Assembly (NCBI RefSeq): GCF_000527155.1
Contig: NZ_AZUQ01000001.1
Span: forward strand, 669,891-733,890
DNA from: Haloglycomyces albus DSM 45210
Lineage (GTDB): Bacteria > Actinomycetota > Actinomycetes > Mycobacteriales > Micromonosporaceae
Length of the DNA: 64,000 nt
Direction: 5' to 3'
The notes under the pieces are model-generated. The model was not told where the DNA came from. It ran no database searches and saw only the letters and a list, made by a program, of their open reading frames with translations. Below, one piece after another: positions 17,801 through 25,219 of the stretch (the first letter of the stretch is position 1; each line of letters starts with the position of its first letter). Both the position numbers and the translations under genes were made by a program.

Positions 17801-18527
17801 CCTCATCGGCCACACGGCTGCGGCGCTCGGCCAAGGTGGTGGAGGCGGCGGATCGACGTCGTCGGCGCAGAAGCGGTCGGTCGCCTACTTGGTCGGCGAC
17901 GCTATGGAGTTTCCTCTGCGCCTCATGTTCCTCCAGGACGCGAAGGCATTGGACATGGACATCCTGCCCGAAAACGTCCTGATAACACCAATGCGGAAAC
18001 ACAAAAACAGCGAGGAGTTCGAACCGATTTACTCCGGCTGGACTGACGGCCCCAACGACGTCTACTTCAATTATGGGAAAGCGGTAGAGGCTTACTTCAG
18101 CAGGAAACCCGATATCGGGCCCGACTACGCGATGAGTTACATGCGGTTCTTCGCAGTGCTCGTACTCCGCCATGAAGGCCACCATATTCGCCAATTCCGG
18201 GACCCGCAGAAGGGGCGCCCCGTCGGCGACGACGGCGTGAAAAGGATGATCGAATACGAAGTCGAAGCCTACGGCGATGACGTCCAATGGCTGTCGAACG
18301 CAGAGGTGCAGAACCGTTTGAAGCAGGACATCGGGATTTTCTCCACCGACATCGACTATTTGTACGGTATCGTCGACGCCGCATTCAACTACTTCGACAG
18401 CCTGGCCAAATCCAGCAGGTCCAGTGAAGGCTTGATGGATGAACTGCAGAGAACCGACAAACTTCCCTGGATACTCAACGGGAACTCGATATACAGTATG
18501 GCCGACCTCTATCAGACAGAGGACTGA
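14850..18527 (+). CDS. Large solitary protein with C-terminal HEGHH metalloprotease-like domain
   Basis: 1225 codons, ATG 14850 with GGAGGT six bases upstream. No signal peptide is seen. Residues 15-130 contain two similar short helical units (LGVGPDAAASLQSVAISTIF and LRGIDPAIGTTIQATLHVET) resembling helix-hairpin-helix folds. Residues about 205-250 (WFAQGITLGHMIHSLALAPG) are followed by a Ser/Gln/Glu-rich, coiled-coil-prone and Gly-rich stretch to about 400, then a beta-rich middle. Gly/Ser linkers occur near 900 and 993. The C-terminus carries HEGHH (1108-1112) and downstream Glu residues (IEYEVEAYGDD), a gluzincin-like zinc site. The layout resembles a delivered toxin or effector, but no secretion genes are nearby. 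Function unknown. Confidence 0.8.
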   Translation: MSRYSDYLVSAASDLTLTEILRRPVDDLLGVGPDAAASLQSVAISTIFDLGTSTLFAQAEAAAEAPSEAVNLVSSEILDPDITVPIEEIPNLPLNHLRGIDPAIGTTIQATLHVETIRDLAYWPPRHTAREMVAEALGTDLGDVEEETAEELRPRFGEYPTERVYYDSLLMLGHSHNEENLTPLSGPVDLGELAAGSVGFGTPAVGALATYTQSWFAQGITLGHMIHSLALAPGEATRVAVVDWSRRTRAEVSESVSESERLDSSLTHARAVSEVQNAVAEEMQSGGSITSGWAASSSSAKGYSASVGGGGAGIYQGVAGVLGFGGGGSKSSQQSESSSRATSTSWSVGSRSVMAEMSQRVNDRTEQHSTAVRNRRASAVREVSQAEHEQVSTRVVANYNHMHALTVQYYEVVQIYRVAVRLNRFTRVLFIPFTTLDFRMPGGLDVVARFRSQLLDAALNNRVASLLIDNTGVVDIHEAVRVRRPVLVADEIMAEAGTDLDDDTEVIVDTDAAERLTSEAEAIETASQMPFPVTTRPGPLGAAVPGDARLRSIAFENTGITRVRIDRAGIPADDSTFVVTSGTDRIDFTSEILLREVDAVHVTREGGSPRTGTMLLHYETGGRERTASIPLNLRHGTHMQRAAYLFGDDSDRETELMDHLQDNRSYYTQAVFAGLDSASLVQLLSGLSWQDEPLTDQIEPNPVAVTGNYLVLRAPAEPSSPSGLDDCYTWSQLLDARGVDFGAEDARLVPIPTGGVFAEAVLGRSNSAEKLDITRFWNWQDSPIPLEPPDISGVTTGSRARDEDLTPGQLGQPVVNLQNATPLPDPSGVSAALNAIANGNMFRDMSGLAGSQDLAAGMSKGTLAAATEAGRIASENFQASTRQATQMGQAAADLFKMSKGAGSGSGSGGSGDISTDSPSVQGAKINHGRDLDERGVSGSDSSGIEETIFAARQPDRSGGDPTANGGGFSRDLAYSDGAAGASPHLIGHTAAALGQGGGGGGSTSSAQKRSVAYLVGDAMEFPLRLMFLQDAKALDMDILPENVLITPMRKHKNSEEFEPIYSGWTDGPNDVYFNYGKAVEAYFSRKPDIGPDYAMSYMRFFAVLVLRHEGHHIRQFRDPQKGRPVGDDGVKRMIEYEVEAYGDDVQWLSNAEVQNRLKQDIGIFSTDIDYLYGIVDAAFNYFDSLAKSSRSSEGLMDELQRTDKLPWILNGNSIYSMADLYQTED

Positions 18528-18613
18528 CCCACCGCCCGACCGGGCTGCCACACGGCGAGCGCCGGCGGAACTTGCGCATGCGGTCTGCTACACCGTTCAC
18601 CGCGAGAGGTGCT

Positions 18614-18943
18614 CTATGCCGCCTTGTCTGAGGACTTTGAGGACGAGCTGCTCTTCGTCTCACTCTTGGCCGCATCGGACGACTTGGATTCGCCGCCGGA
18701 ATCCTCCTTCTTCTTGCCGTCCTTCTGAGAGGAATCGGAACCGATCTTGCTCGAATTCGTCGAGCGGGAATCGTTGCGGTAAAAACCGCTTCCCTTGAAG
18801 GAAACCCCTACACTGCCGAAGAGTTTCTTCAAACTCTTCTCCTGCCCACACGAAGGGCAGTCGGTGAGGCGGGCCTCACTGAACGACTGCCGCTGGTCGA
18901 ATTCGTAGCCGCAGTCACCGCAACGATATTCGTAAACTGGCAC
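18614..18943 (-). CDS. FmdB-family zinc-ribbon protein
   Basis: 109 codons from GTG 18943, which has GGAGG six bases upstream; an ATG seven codons earlier lacks such a site. The N-terminus PVYEYRCGDCGYEFDQRQSF followed by LTDCPSCGQEKSLKKLF is the FmdB-type zinc ribbon with two CxxC pairs, a small family often annotated as putative regulatory protein. GVSFKGSGFYRNDSR is also typical. The C-terminal 50 residues are a low-complexity Ser/Lys/Glu/Asp tail, common in actinobacterial members. Its molecular role is not established. In many actinomycetes it lies beside the 5-formyltetrahydrofolate cyclo-ligase gene, as it does here. Confidence 0.88.
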   Translation of the reverse strand: MPVYEYRCGDCGYEFDQRQSFSEARLTDCPSCGQEKSLKKLFGSVGVSFKGSGFYRNDSRSTNSSKIGSDSSQKDGKKKEDSGGESKSSDAAKSETKSSSSSKSSDKAA

Positions 18944-19134
18944 TTCAATCCTCCATCGCATCATTGGCCCGGCGGGGACACACGCACCGGGAACACTGTT
19001 CCGAACCGGATTCGGACACGGTTGTCACACCTGGACGACATTAGCATTCAACGCCCTCGGGCGATCATCCATTCCAGGTCAGAGTGGCCTTCACCGAAGC
19101 AATGCCGACTGGACCACCATCGGCGGGTTCACAA

Positions 19135-19695
19135 TCAACCCGCCGCGTCGAGGCGCACCACTCCCCGGGAGGGGGTCACGACGTGGCTGACGAGCCGATC
19201 GTGAGCGTCGCGCGGCAGGCGGGGAACGAATTCATGGTCGTAAACCAACGCCATTACCGGCACGTCGAGCGTGACGCGGGCCAAGGCGCGATCATACGAA
19301 CCTCCACCACGCCCCAAGCGGACCCCGTCGGCGTCCACGGCCACGGCCGGAACGACCACGACAGCCGCTCGACGGATCGCCTCACGGCCCAACAGCGGTC
19401 CCGGAGGCTCATTCGAAGGGCGGTAATCCTGCCAATCGAGGTCCCCGTCGTCACACAGTCGGGGCACAATGATCGCATGACGTTCATTCAGGCGTTCGGG
19501 CAGAAGAGGGGTCAAGGTTTGCCCGGGTTCGGTTCCAAAAGGTTCGTACGCCGCCACATATACACCTTTAGTGATTTCTCCCATATACTCTGTAAGATGT
19601 CTATGGATTTGGGTATCGCATCGCTCACGCGTCGGCTTCGACACGGCCTTCCGCTGCGCGAGAAACCATCGGCGCACACTTGTTTTATCCTCCAT
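19135..19695 (-). CDS. 5-formyltetrahydrofolate cyclo-ligase
   Basis: 186 codons from ATG 19695 with GGAGGGG upstream; a longer in-frame extension to 19746 is possible but starts without support. The enzyme uses ATP to convert 5-formyl-THF into 5,10-methenyl-THF in the cytoplasm, returning stored folate to one-carbon metabolism. Family features: N-terminal SVRRWFLAQRKAVS, the VYVAAYEPFGTEP strand, VVVPAVAVDADGVRLGRGGG with the conserved GxRLGxGxGxYD-type loop (GGSYDRAL), and the closing LVYDHEFV and H-D-RLVSHVVTP. It is divergent from the diguanylate cyclase gene and near the FmdB gene on the same strand. Confidence 0.92.
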   Translation of the reverse strand: MEDKTSVRRWFLAQRKAVSKPTRERCDTQIHRHLTEYMGEITKGVYVAAYEPFGTEPGQTLTPLLPERLNERHAIIVPRLCDDGDLDWQDYRPSNEPPGPLLGREAIRRAAVVVVPAVAVDADGVRLGRGGGSYDRALARVTLDVPVMALVYDHEFVPRLPRDAHDRLVSHVVTPSRGVVRLDAAG

Positions 19696-19884
19696 TTGAA
19701 CGATTATCCCCTCCGTCTTTCGGCCAGTCGTGAGGTACGAAAGCACTCAACTGTGTTCCGCATCCGGTATTTACATGCTTGCAGTGTGTAACCTGCTAAT
19801 AGTGGCGTGTTTTCAGCACAGGAAACCAATAAGCAAGGTGGTCGGCTCAGTCCCCCGGAAACGGCAAGCAAATTAGGAGGCGTG

Positions 19885-21831
19885 GTGTCACTACGCGGTC
19901 GCCTTACCTCGGCATTCCTCGTCGTGGTCCTCGGGCCGGTGCTCGTGGGCGCCGTATTCGTGGCCCTCATCGTCTCCTACATGTCCGACGTTCGCACCGA
20001 TGAGCAGCTCGATGCCGCCGCCGATACCGTGGAAGGGCGCATCAGCATGTACTGCGAGCGCATCCATACGGCCAATACCGCGCTGGCCATGACCTATCGC
20101 GACGGCCATACCGACACGGTGACGTCCATGGCCGAGCTCATCGTAGAGCGTGGGGTCTCTGACGGAGTGACCGTTTCGGTCGACGGTGAGCCGTCCTCGG
20201 TGATCGGAGCCGCGCTTCCGCAGGGGCAGGGGGTCGACTGCGTCGCTCCGGATGCTTCGAGTGAGCAGCGGGTTTCGGCGATTTTGGTGTCGCAAACCAT
20301 TTCCACTCCCGACGGGAACGTGACATTGGCGTCCTATCGCATCGTCAACGCGGATTTTCTGAACGGTTTGGCGGATCATTCCCATGCGGCGGTGGAACTG
20401 GACGACGCACGTGAGCCGCGCTTGGAGGCGGGGTTGTCGAATCCGGACAAGTGGCGAACGGCGGACTCCTTCATCCCGCTTCGTGTCGGCATTCCGCATG
20501 TGAATGTGGGTCCGATGTATTGGGTTCTGGGCGGAATGTTGGTGGCGTCGATCGGTTTGGCGATCGGCTTGGCCGCTTGGCTGGCTCGCTCGACGACGCG
20601 TCCCTTGGGGGAGCTGTCGACGGCCGCGGAGCGTTTGGCCGAGGGGAATCTGAGTATTCGCGTGCCGGTGCACGGCCGTGACGAGATGGGGCAGTTGGCG
20701 GGTTCGTTCAACCAGATGGCGGCGCAGACGCAGCGTTATGTGCAGGCGTTGACCTCGTCGCGGGATCAAATGCGCGGGCAGTTGCGTCGCTTGGGGCAGA
20801 CCTTGTCGGCCACCTTGGATTTGGACCGGATTATGGAGGTCATTCTGGATACCGCCATTGTGGCCACCGGTGCGGGCGGCGGCGTGGTGATGTTGGTCGA
20901 CGTGGATGATTCGAATCGTTTGAAACAACGGGCCGGGGAGGGCGATTTGGGTCTGGACGAACCGGCGACGGTGCGTTTCGGCGAGGGTGTCATCGGTCGG
21001 ATCGCCGCCGAGGGCGTCCCCATGTCGGGCCGGATGGTCAACGGTCGATTCCATGGTTTGCAGCGCAGTCAGACTGAACCGAACGCGGAGTCGTTGATTG
21101 CGGTACCGTTCCGAGGCCGAAGTCAGGGGGTGCCTCTGGCGGACGATTCGGGATGGGACGGTCTCGAGGGCGAGCAGGGTGCGGTCATGGGAGTGTTGGT
21201 GCTGTACAACCGAGTCGGCGCACCGACGTTTGACGATCGTGACTTTGAGACCTTGGAGACCTTTGCCGGGCAGGTTGCCGTGGCGGTGGAGAATGTGCTG
21301 TTGCATCGGCAGGCGCAGCGATTGAGTTTGACCGACCCGCTGACGGGACTGTGGAATCTGCGCTTCATGCAGTCGGCGGTGCAGCGTGAAATGGAACGGG
21401 CACGGCGTTATGGGCATTGCTCGGCATTGTTGGCGATTGACATCGACCTGTTCAAGGCGGTGAACGACACCTATGGTCACCCGGCCGGGGATCAGGTGTT
21501 GATCGAGTTGGCGCGGCGTATCAATGGGCAGATTCGCGAGGTTGACCTGGCTTTCCGGCAGGGAGGTGAGGAGTTCATGGTTCTGCTCCCGGAAACCGAT
21601 GAGTTCGGGGCGGTGTCAGTGGCCGAGCGTCTGACCGCGGCGGTGAATTCGCGTCCCTTCCGGCTTAACATCCATGATGGACCGATGGAATTGGACATTT
21701 CGATTTCCATCGGCGTGGCGGTGACGGAATTGAACGGGGAAACCGCGCCGGAGCTGATTTCGGCCGCTGATCAGGCGCTGTATTCCGCCAAGGAGTCGGG
21801 CCGCAATACCTGGCGCATCGCGCGCTGGTAA
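19885..21831 (+). CDS. Membrane-bound diguanylate cyclase (HAMP-GAF-GGDEF)
   Basis: 648 codons from GTG 19885, preceded by AGGAGG; a GTG at 19807 in frame would add 26 residues. Architecture: transmembrane helix near residues 10-35, an extracytoplasmic domain of about 170 residues, a second helix around 211-235 (YWVLGGMLVASIGLAIGLAA), HAMP (about 236-288, RPLGELSTAAERLAEGNLSI), a GAF domain (about 320-465) and a C-terminal GGDEF domain. The active loop is GGEEF at 560-564, and RxxD (551-554) stands exactly five residues ahead, a canonical inhibitory c-di-GMP site. It should make c-di-GMP in response to an outside signal and a cytoplasmic ligand, with product feedback. Confidence 0.92.
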   Translation: MSLRGRLTSAFLVVVLGPVLVGAVFVALIVSYMSDVRTDEQLDAAADTVEGRISMYCERIHTANTALAMTYRDGHTDTVTSMAELIVERGVSDGVTVSVDGEPSSVIGAALPQGQGVDCVAPDASSEQRVSAILVSQTISTPDGNVTLASYRIVNADFLNGLADHSHAAVELDDAREPRLEAGLSNPDKWRTADSFIPLRVGIPHVNVGPMYWVLGGMLVASIGLAIGLAAWLARSTTRPLGELSTAAERLAEGNLSIRVPVHGRDEMGQLAGSFNQMAAQTQRYVQALTSSRDQMRGQLRRLGQTLSATLDLDRIMEVILDTAIVATGAGGGVVMLVDVDDSNRLKQRAGEGDLGLDEPATVRFGEGVIGRIAAEGVPMSGRMVNGRFHGLQRSQTEPNAESLIAVPFRGRSQGVPLADDSGWDGLEGEQGAVMGVLVLYNRVGAPTFDDRDFETLETFAGQVAVAVENVLLHRQAQRLSLTDPLTGLWNLRFMQSAVQREMERARRYGHCSALLAIDIDLFKAVNDTYGHPAGDQVLIELARRINGQIREVDLAFRQGGEEFMVLLPETDEFGAVSVAERLTAAVNSRPFRLNIHDGPMELDISISIGVAVTELNGETAPELISAADQALYSAKESGRNTWRIARW

Positions 21832-21918
21832 CCGTCGCTTGAGAACCGTCATTTCGGTGGTCACCCGCCCGCACACCCACACTACGGGTCTCCCCGCCGT
21901 GGGCGCTAATCTCGCAGT

Positions 21919-22809
21919 ATGTCGGAAAACAAACGCGCCACCAAAGCCATTGTTCCCGCCGCCGGGAATGCGACCCGTTTTCTCCCCTCGACCAAGTCCG
22001 TTCCCAAAGAGCTCTTTCCGGTGATCGACAAGCCGGTCCTGCACCATATCGTCGAAGAGGCCGCGGCCGCCGGTCTTTCTGACGTCCTTCTCGTGACCGC
22101 CCGTGGCAAGGACGCACTCACCGACTACTTCGACGCACGGCCCGACTTGGAGGACGCTCTACGGCGTAAGGGAGACGACAAGCGCCTGCAAGCGGTCAAG
22201 CAGCCTGAGCAGCTGGCCGATATCACGGCGATTCGTCAGGGCGGAGCGCTCGGTTTGGGGCACGCCGTTGGCCGTGGGGCACACTTCGTCGGTGACGAAC
22301 CCTTCGCCGTCCTATTGGGAGACGAATTCTGCGACATCGACGACGAACTTCTCCCGCAAATGATTGATCTGCAATCGCAAACCGGCGGAATTGTATTGGC
22401 GCTCTTGGAAGTCCCTTGGGACGAAGTAAGCCGGTACGGAGTCGCGTCGGTCAATTCCACCGATAACGACGATGTTGTGGAAGTGACCGGTTTGGTGGAA
22501 AAGCCGGCCCGCGAAAATGCACCTTCCAATCTCATTGTGGTCGGTCGGTATATATTGCCGGGAACAATTTTCCCCGAAATCGATCGAACAGAGCCCGGGC
22601 GAGGCGGTGAAATCGGACTGACCGAAGCAATGGATGCCATGCGAGAGAATGGAACACCGGTTCACGGAGTGGTATTCAAGGGCCGTCGTTACGATACCGG
22701 GGAGCCGGTCGGTTATTTGAAGACCCTGGTGGAACTCGCCGCTCAACGCGACGACCTGCGGTCGTTCCGCACCTGGTTGCGCGACTTCAGCGCGGAACTG
22801 GACGACTGA
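21919..22809 (+). CDS. galU: UTP-glucose-1-phosphate uridylyltransferase
   Basis: 296 codons, ATG 21919. GalU makes UDP-glucose from UTP and glucose-1-phosphate for envelope glycans and trehalose. The nucleotide-binding start is recognisable (KAIVPAAGNATRFLPSTKSV then PKELFPVIDKPVLHHIVEEA), followed by LLVTARGKDALTDYFD, FAVLLGDEFCD with the metal-binding Asp, VSRYGVASV, and FKGRRYDTGEPVGYLKTLVE. One variation: the usual Gly-Leu-Gly-Thr-Arg loop reads GNATR. It begins 87 bases after the cyclase gene. A stem-loop at 22823-22858 follows the stop, so it is probably transcribed separately from moeA. Confidence 0.94.
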   Translation: MSENKRATKAIVPAAGNATRFLPSTKSVPKELFPVIDKPVLHHIVEEAAAAGLSDVLLVTARGKDALTDYFDARPDLEDALRRKGDDKRLQAVKQPEQLADITAIRQGGALGLGHAVGRGAHFVGDEPFAVLLGDEFCDIDDELLPQMIDLQSQTGGIVLALLEVPWDEVSRYGVASVNSTDNDDVVEVTGLVEKPARENAPSNLIVVGRYILPGTIFPEIDRTEPGRGGEIGLTEAMDAMRENGTPVHGVVFKGRRYDTGEPVGYLKTLVELAAQRDDLRSFRTWLRDFSAELDD

Positions 22810-22822
22810 ATCCGACGTCCGC

Positions 22823-22858
22823 ATCATCGTGCCGCCACCGCTGTGACCGCACGATGAT
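22823..22858 (+). terminator. Stem-loop after galU
   Basis: Perfect 10-base arms ATCATCGTGC (22823-22832) and GCACGATGAT (22849-22858), 14 bases after the galU stop; no T-run. Confidence 0.55.
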
Positions 22859-23212
22859 CGACACCGCCCGTAAGAACGGCTGGAAGGCGCGGTTCTTAAA
22901 CATTTCCGAGTCACGGAGTTAGGATTAGACGCATATTCCAAAATCGGAGGAATTCAACTTAATCCAAACGCTTCGGGCATTTCAAGGACGAGACGGCTCG
23001 CGGTTTGGGACAGTAAAAGACAAAACACGTATTTCGGTCCGACGATCAATTCGGCGGACCGCATACGGTGATGAACCGCCGTATTCGTGCTCCTTGAACT
23101 CCGGCTGACACGAATGTGCGAACGGTTCTCTGATAAGAGAAACCTCAAGGGTTCTCCGTTTGGCTTGGTTATGTGGACGTCGGGTAGATTAGTTGAAAAA
23201 AGGGGATGAGGA
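22859..23212. other. Leader region of moeA, no gene seen
   Basis: Relatively AT-rich compared with its neighbours. It ends in a GGGGATGAGGA ribosome binding site before moeA and includes a possible -10 (TAGATT near 23187). No tRNA, known riboswitch core or supported reading frame was recognised. Confidence 0.4.
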
Positions 23213-24451
23213 ATGACTGAGACAGAAGGAAGCACTACATTCGCGGAATTCCTCGCCCACAGCCTCTCCAAGGTCCGTCCGCTTCCCGCTACCGATATCG
23301 ACCTCATCCAGGCCACCGGGTCCGTACTCGCCACCGACGTATCGGCCCCCGCACCACTACCGGCGTTCGATTACGCCGCAATCGACGGGTACGCCGCCAA
23401 CGCCGATGATATTCTGGGCGCCACCGAGGACCACTCGGTGGGTCTCAAAGTGCTCGGTGACCTCTCCGCCGCCTCGTGGCGACCGGTCCGTCTGGTCCCC
23501 AACACCTGCTTTGCCGTCGCTGCCGGTGCTCCCCTTCCCATCGGCGCGAACGTGGTGGTACCACTGTCGTGGACGGACGAAGGCATGGCCACCGTCGAAG
23601 TCCGCCGGACTCCCAAACGTGGTCACGGAGTCCAATACACCGGCACCGAACGCGGCGACGGGTCGATTCTGGCGCAGTCCGGCCGTCGCATGACTCCACA
23701 ACTCATCGCCCTCTTGGCCGCGTCCGGTCTGGCCGACGTCACCGTTCGCCCCACACCACGCGTGGTCGTCATCGCCACGGGAGACGAATTGGTCGACACC
23801 GGTCGTCCCAGCCAGCCCGGCCAAGTCATCGACGTCAACTCGCACCTGGTGACGGCGGGCGCCTCCGAAGCGGGTGCGCACGCCTACCGAGTCGGAATCT
23901 GCGACGACGAACCCGAAGCGCTCCGCAACGTCCTCGACGACCAGGTCCTGCGGGCCGACTTCGTGATCACCACCGGGGGTACGTCAACGGGACCGGGCGA
24001 CATGGTCCGTCGGACACTGTCGCGCGACCGCACCGTGGATTTTCCCGGACTGTCGATCTACCAATGCGAAAGCCTGGGATTCGGAACCATCGGACCGGAA
24101 GAGATCCCCATCCTCTGCCTTCCCGGCAACCCGGTATCGGCAAGTCTGGGGTTTGAAATCCTCGCCCGTCCCATCATCCTGCGCCTGGCCGGTGCCGAAC
24201 CGGTATTTCGTCCCAGCGTCCGGGCCAACCTGACCGAGGCCATCACCTCCCCGCTCGGCCGACGAGAGTTCCGCCCTGTCAAGGTCACCGAACGCCGAGG
24301 TGGAGGATACACCGTCACTCCGCTTGGGATGCAATCGTATACACTAAGTGGATTCGCCGAAGCGACCGGACTGATGGCCGTCGGCGAAAACGCCTCGACC
24401 GTCCCGGCCGGATCGACCGTGGACGTCATGCTTCTTGACAGACATCGGTGA
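23213..24451 (+). CDS. moeA: Molybdopterin molybdenumtransferase MoeA
   Basis: 412 codons, ATG 23213 with GGGGATGAGGA just upstream. MoeA inserts molybdate into adenylated molybdopterin to complete molybdenum cofactor in the cytoplasm. Seen: the N-terminal FDYAAIDGYA segment (the conserved DGYA motif), GAPLPIGANVVVPLSWTDEG (family PxGADxVV region), the MoCF-fold core VVVIATGDELVDTG and FVITTGGTSTGPGDM, and ILCLPGNPVSASLGFEILAR, then a small C-terminal beta domain ending in VDVMLLD. It lies between galU and an acetyltransferase gene, a common actinobacterial order. No other cofactor gene is in the window. Confidence 0.93.
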   Translation: MTETEGSTTFAEFLAHSLSKVRPLPATDIDLIQATGSVLATDVSAPAPLPAFDYAAIDGYAANADDILGATEDHSVGLKVLGDLSAASWRPVRLVPNTCFAVAAGAPLPIGANVVVPLSWTDEGMATVEVRRTPKRGHGVQYTGTERGDGSILAQSGRRMTPQLIALLAASGLADVTVRPTPRVVVIATGDELVDTGRPSQPGQVIDVNSHLVTAGASEAGAHAYRVGICDDEPEALRNVLDDQVLRADFVITTGGTSTGPGDMVRRTLSRDRTVDFPGLSIYQCESLGFGTIGPEEIPILCLPGNPVSASLGFEILARPIILRLAGAEPVFRPSVRANLTEAITSPLGRREFRPVKVTERRGGGYTVTPLGMQSYTLSGFAEATGLMAVGENASTVPAGSTVDVMLLDRHR

Positions 24452-24544
24452 CATAGACGCCCTTGACCGTGTCAGGGCCCGATGCCGGTCTGCGGGAGCT
24501 TGCCCTGATTGACCACACCCGCCAAGTCGAACACCGGTAATGAC

Positions 24545-25171
24545 ATGAACATGAAGAATCCTGGTTGGCCCGCCGTACTGACCGACGGCGACGTCACCCT
24601 TCGTCCGTTTCGTCGCGGCGACGGGCCACGTTGGTCCCGACTTCGCCGAGACAATGAACAATGGCTTGCCCCATGGGAGCCCAGCCCCAGGCTCAACTGG
24701 TACGACGCGCACTCCCCCGCCTCGTACCGTTTCGTCTACAAGTCGTACAAGAAAAGCGCCCGGCAAGGCACCAGTTGGCCGTGGGCGGTCTGCTATCGTA
24801 ATGAACTCGTCGGCGGACTCACCATCGGCAACATCATCCGGCGGGCCTCCGGAAACGCCTTCGCCGGCTACTGGATCGACAGTGGCCACGCCGGACTGGG
24901 CATCACCACCACGGCATTGGCACTCTCGATCGACCATGCCCTCACCGTGGGGCTCCTGCACCGCATCGAAGTCAACATTCGCCCCGAGAACATCCCCTCC
25001 AATCGGGTGGTGGAAAAGCTCGGACTGCGTCGTGAAGGACTCCACGAACGCTTCCTCTACATTGCGGGGGCCTGGCGTGACCACTATGGATACGCCATTA
25101 CGGCCGAAGAAATCAGCTCCCAAAGTCTGCTCGACCGACTCAAAAGCCACCGACGACGCACGTCACCTTGA
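24545..25171 (+). CDS. GNAT N-acetyltransferase, RimJ-like
   Basis: 208 codons if translation starts at ATG 24545; TTG 24509, with a GGGAG 11 bases before it, is an alternative that adds 12 residues. The GNAT fold is recognisable: VTLRPFRRGDGPRWSRLRRD, LVGGLTIGNI, the acetyl-CoA strand and loop AGYWIDSGHAGLGITTTALA, and VNIRPENIPSNRVVEKLGLR followed by EGLHERFLYIAGAWRDHYGY, which is the ribosomal-protein-alanine acetyltransferase (RimJ/RimL) pattern. In actinobacteria this gene usually follows moeA. It probably acetylates a protein N-terminus, but the substrate cannot be assigned from sequence. Confidence 0.88.
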   Translation: MNMKNPGWPAVLTDGDVTLRPFRRGDGPRWSRLRRDNEQWLAPWEPSPRLNWYDAHSPASYRFVYKSYKKSARQGTSWPWAVCYRNELVGGLTIGNIIRRASGNAFAGYWIDSGHAGLGITTTALALSIDHALTVGLLHRIEVNIRPENIPSNRVVEKLGLRREGLHERFLYIAGAWRDHYGYAITAEEISSQSLLDRLKSHRRRTSP

Positions 25172-25219
25172 GTGGCGAAGTTCAATGGTAGGACGTCTGA
25201 CCAGGGATAGAATGAGTGC

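Noticed and set aside
14375-18613. Contractile injection or type VI locus around the metalloprotease-like gene
   Set aside because: No sheath, tube, baseplate, spike or AAA+ loader gene is adjacent. The neighbours are a symporter and an FmdB zinc ribbon.
22859-23212. Molybdenum-cofactor riboswitch upstream of moeA
   Set aside because: No consistent multi-stem fold or known conserved core could be seen by eye.
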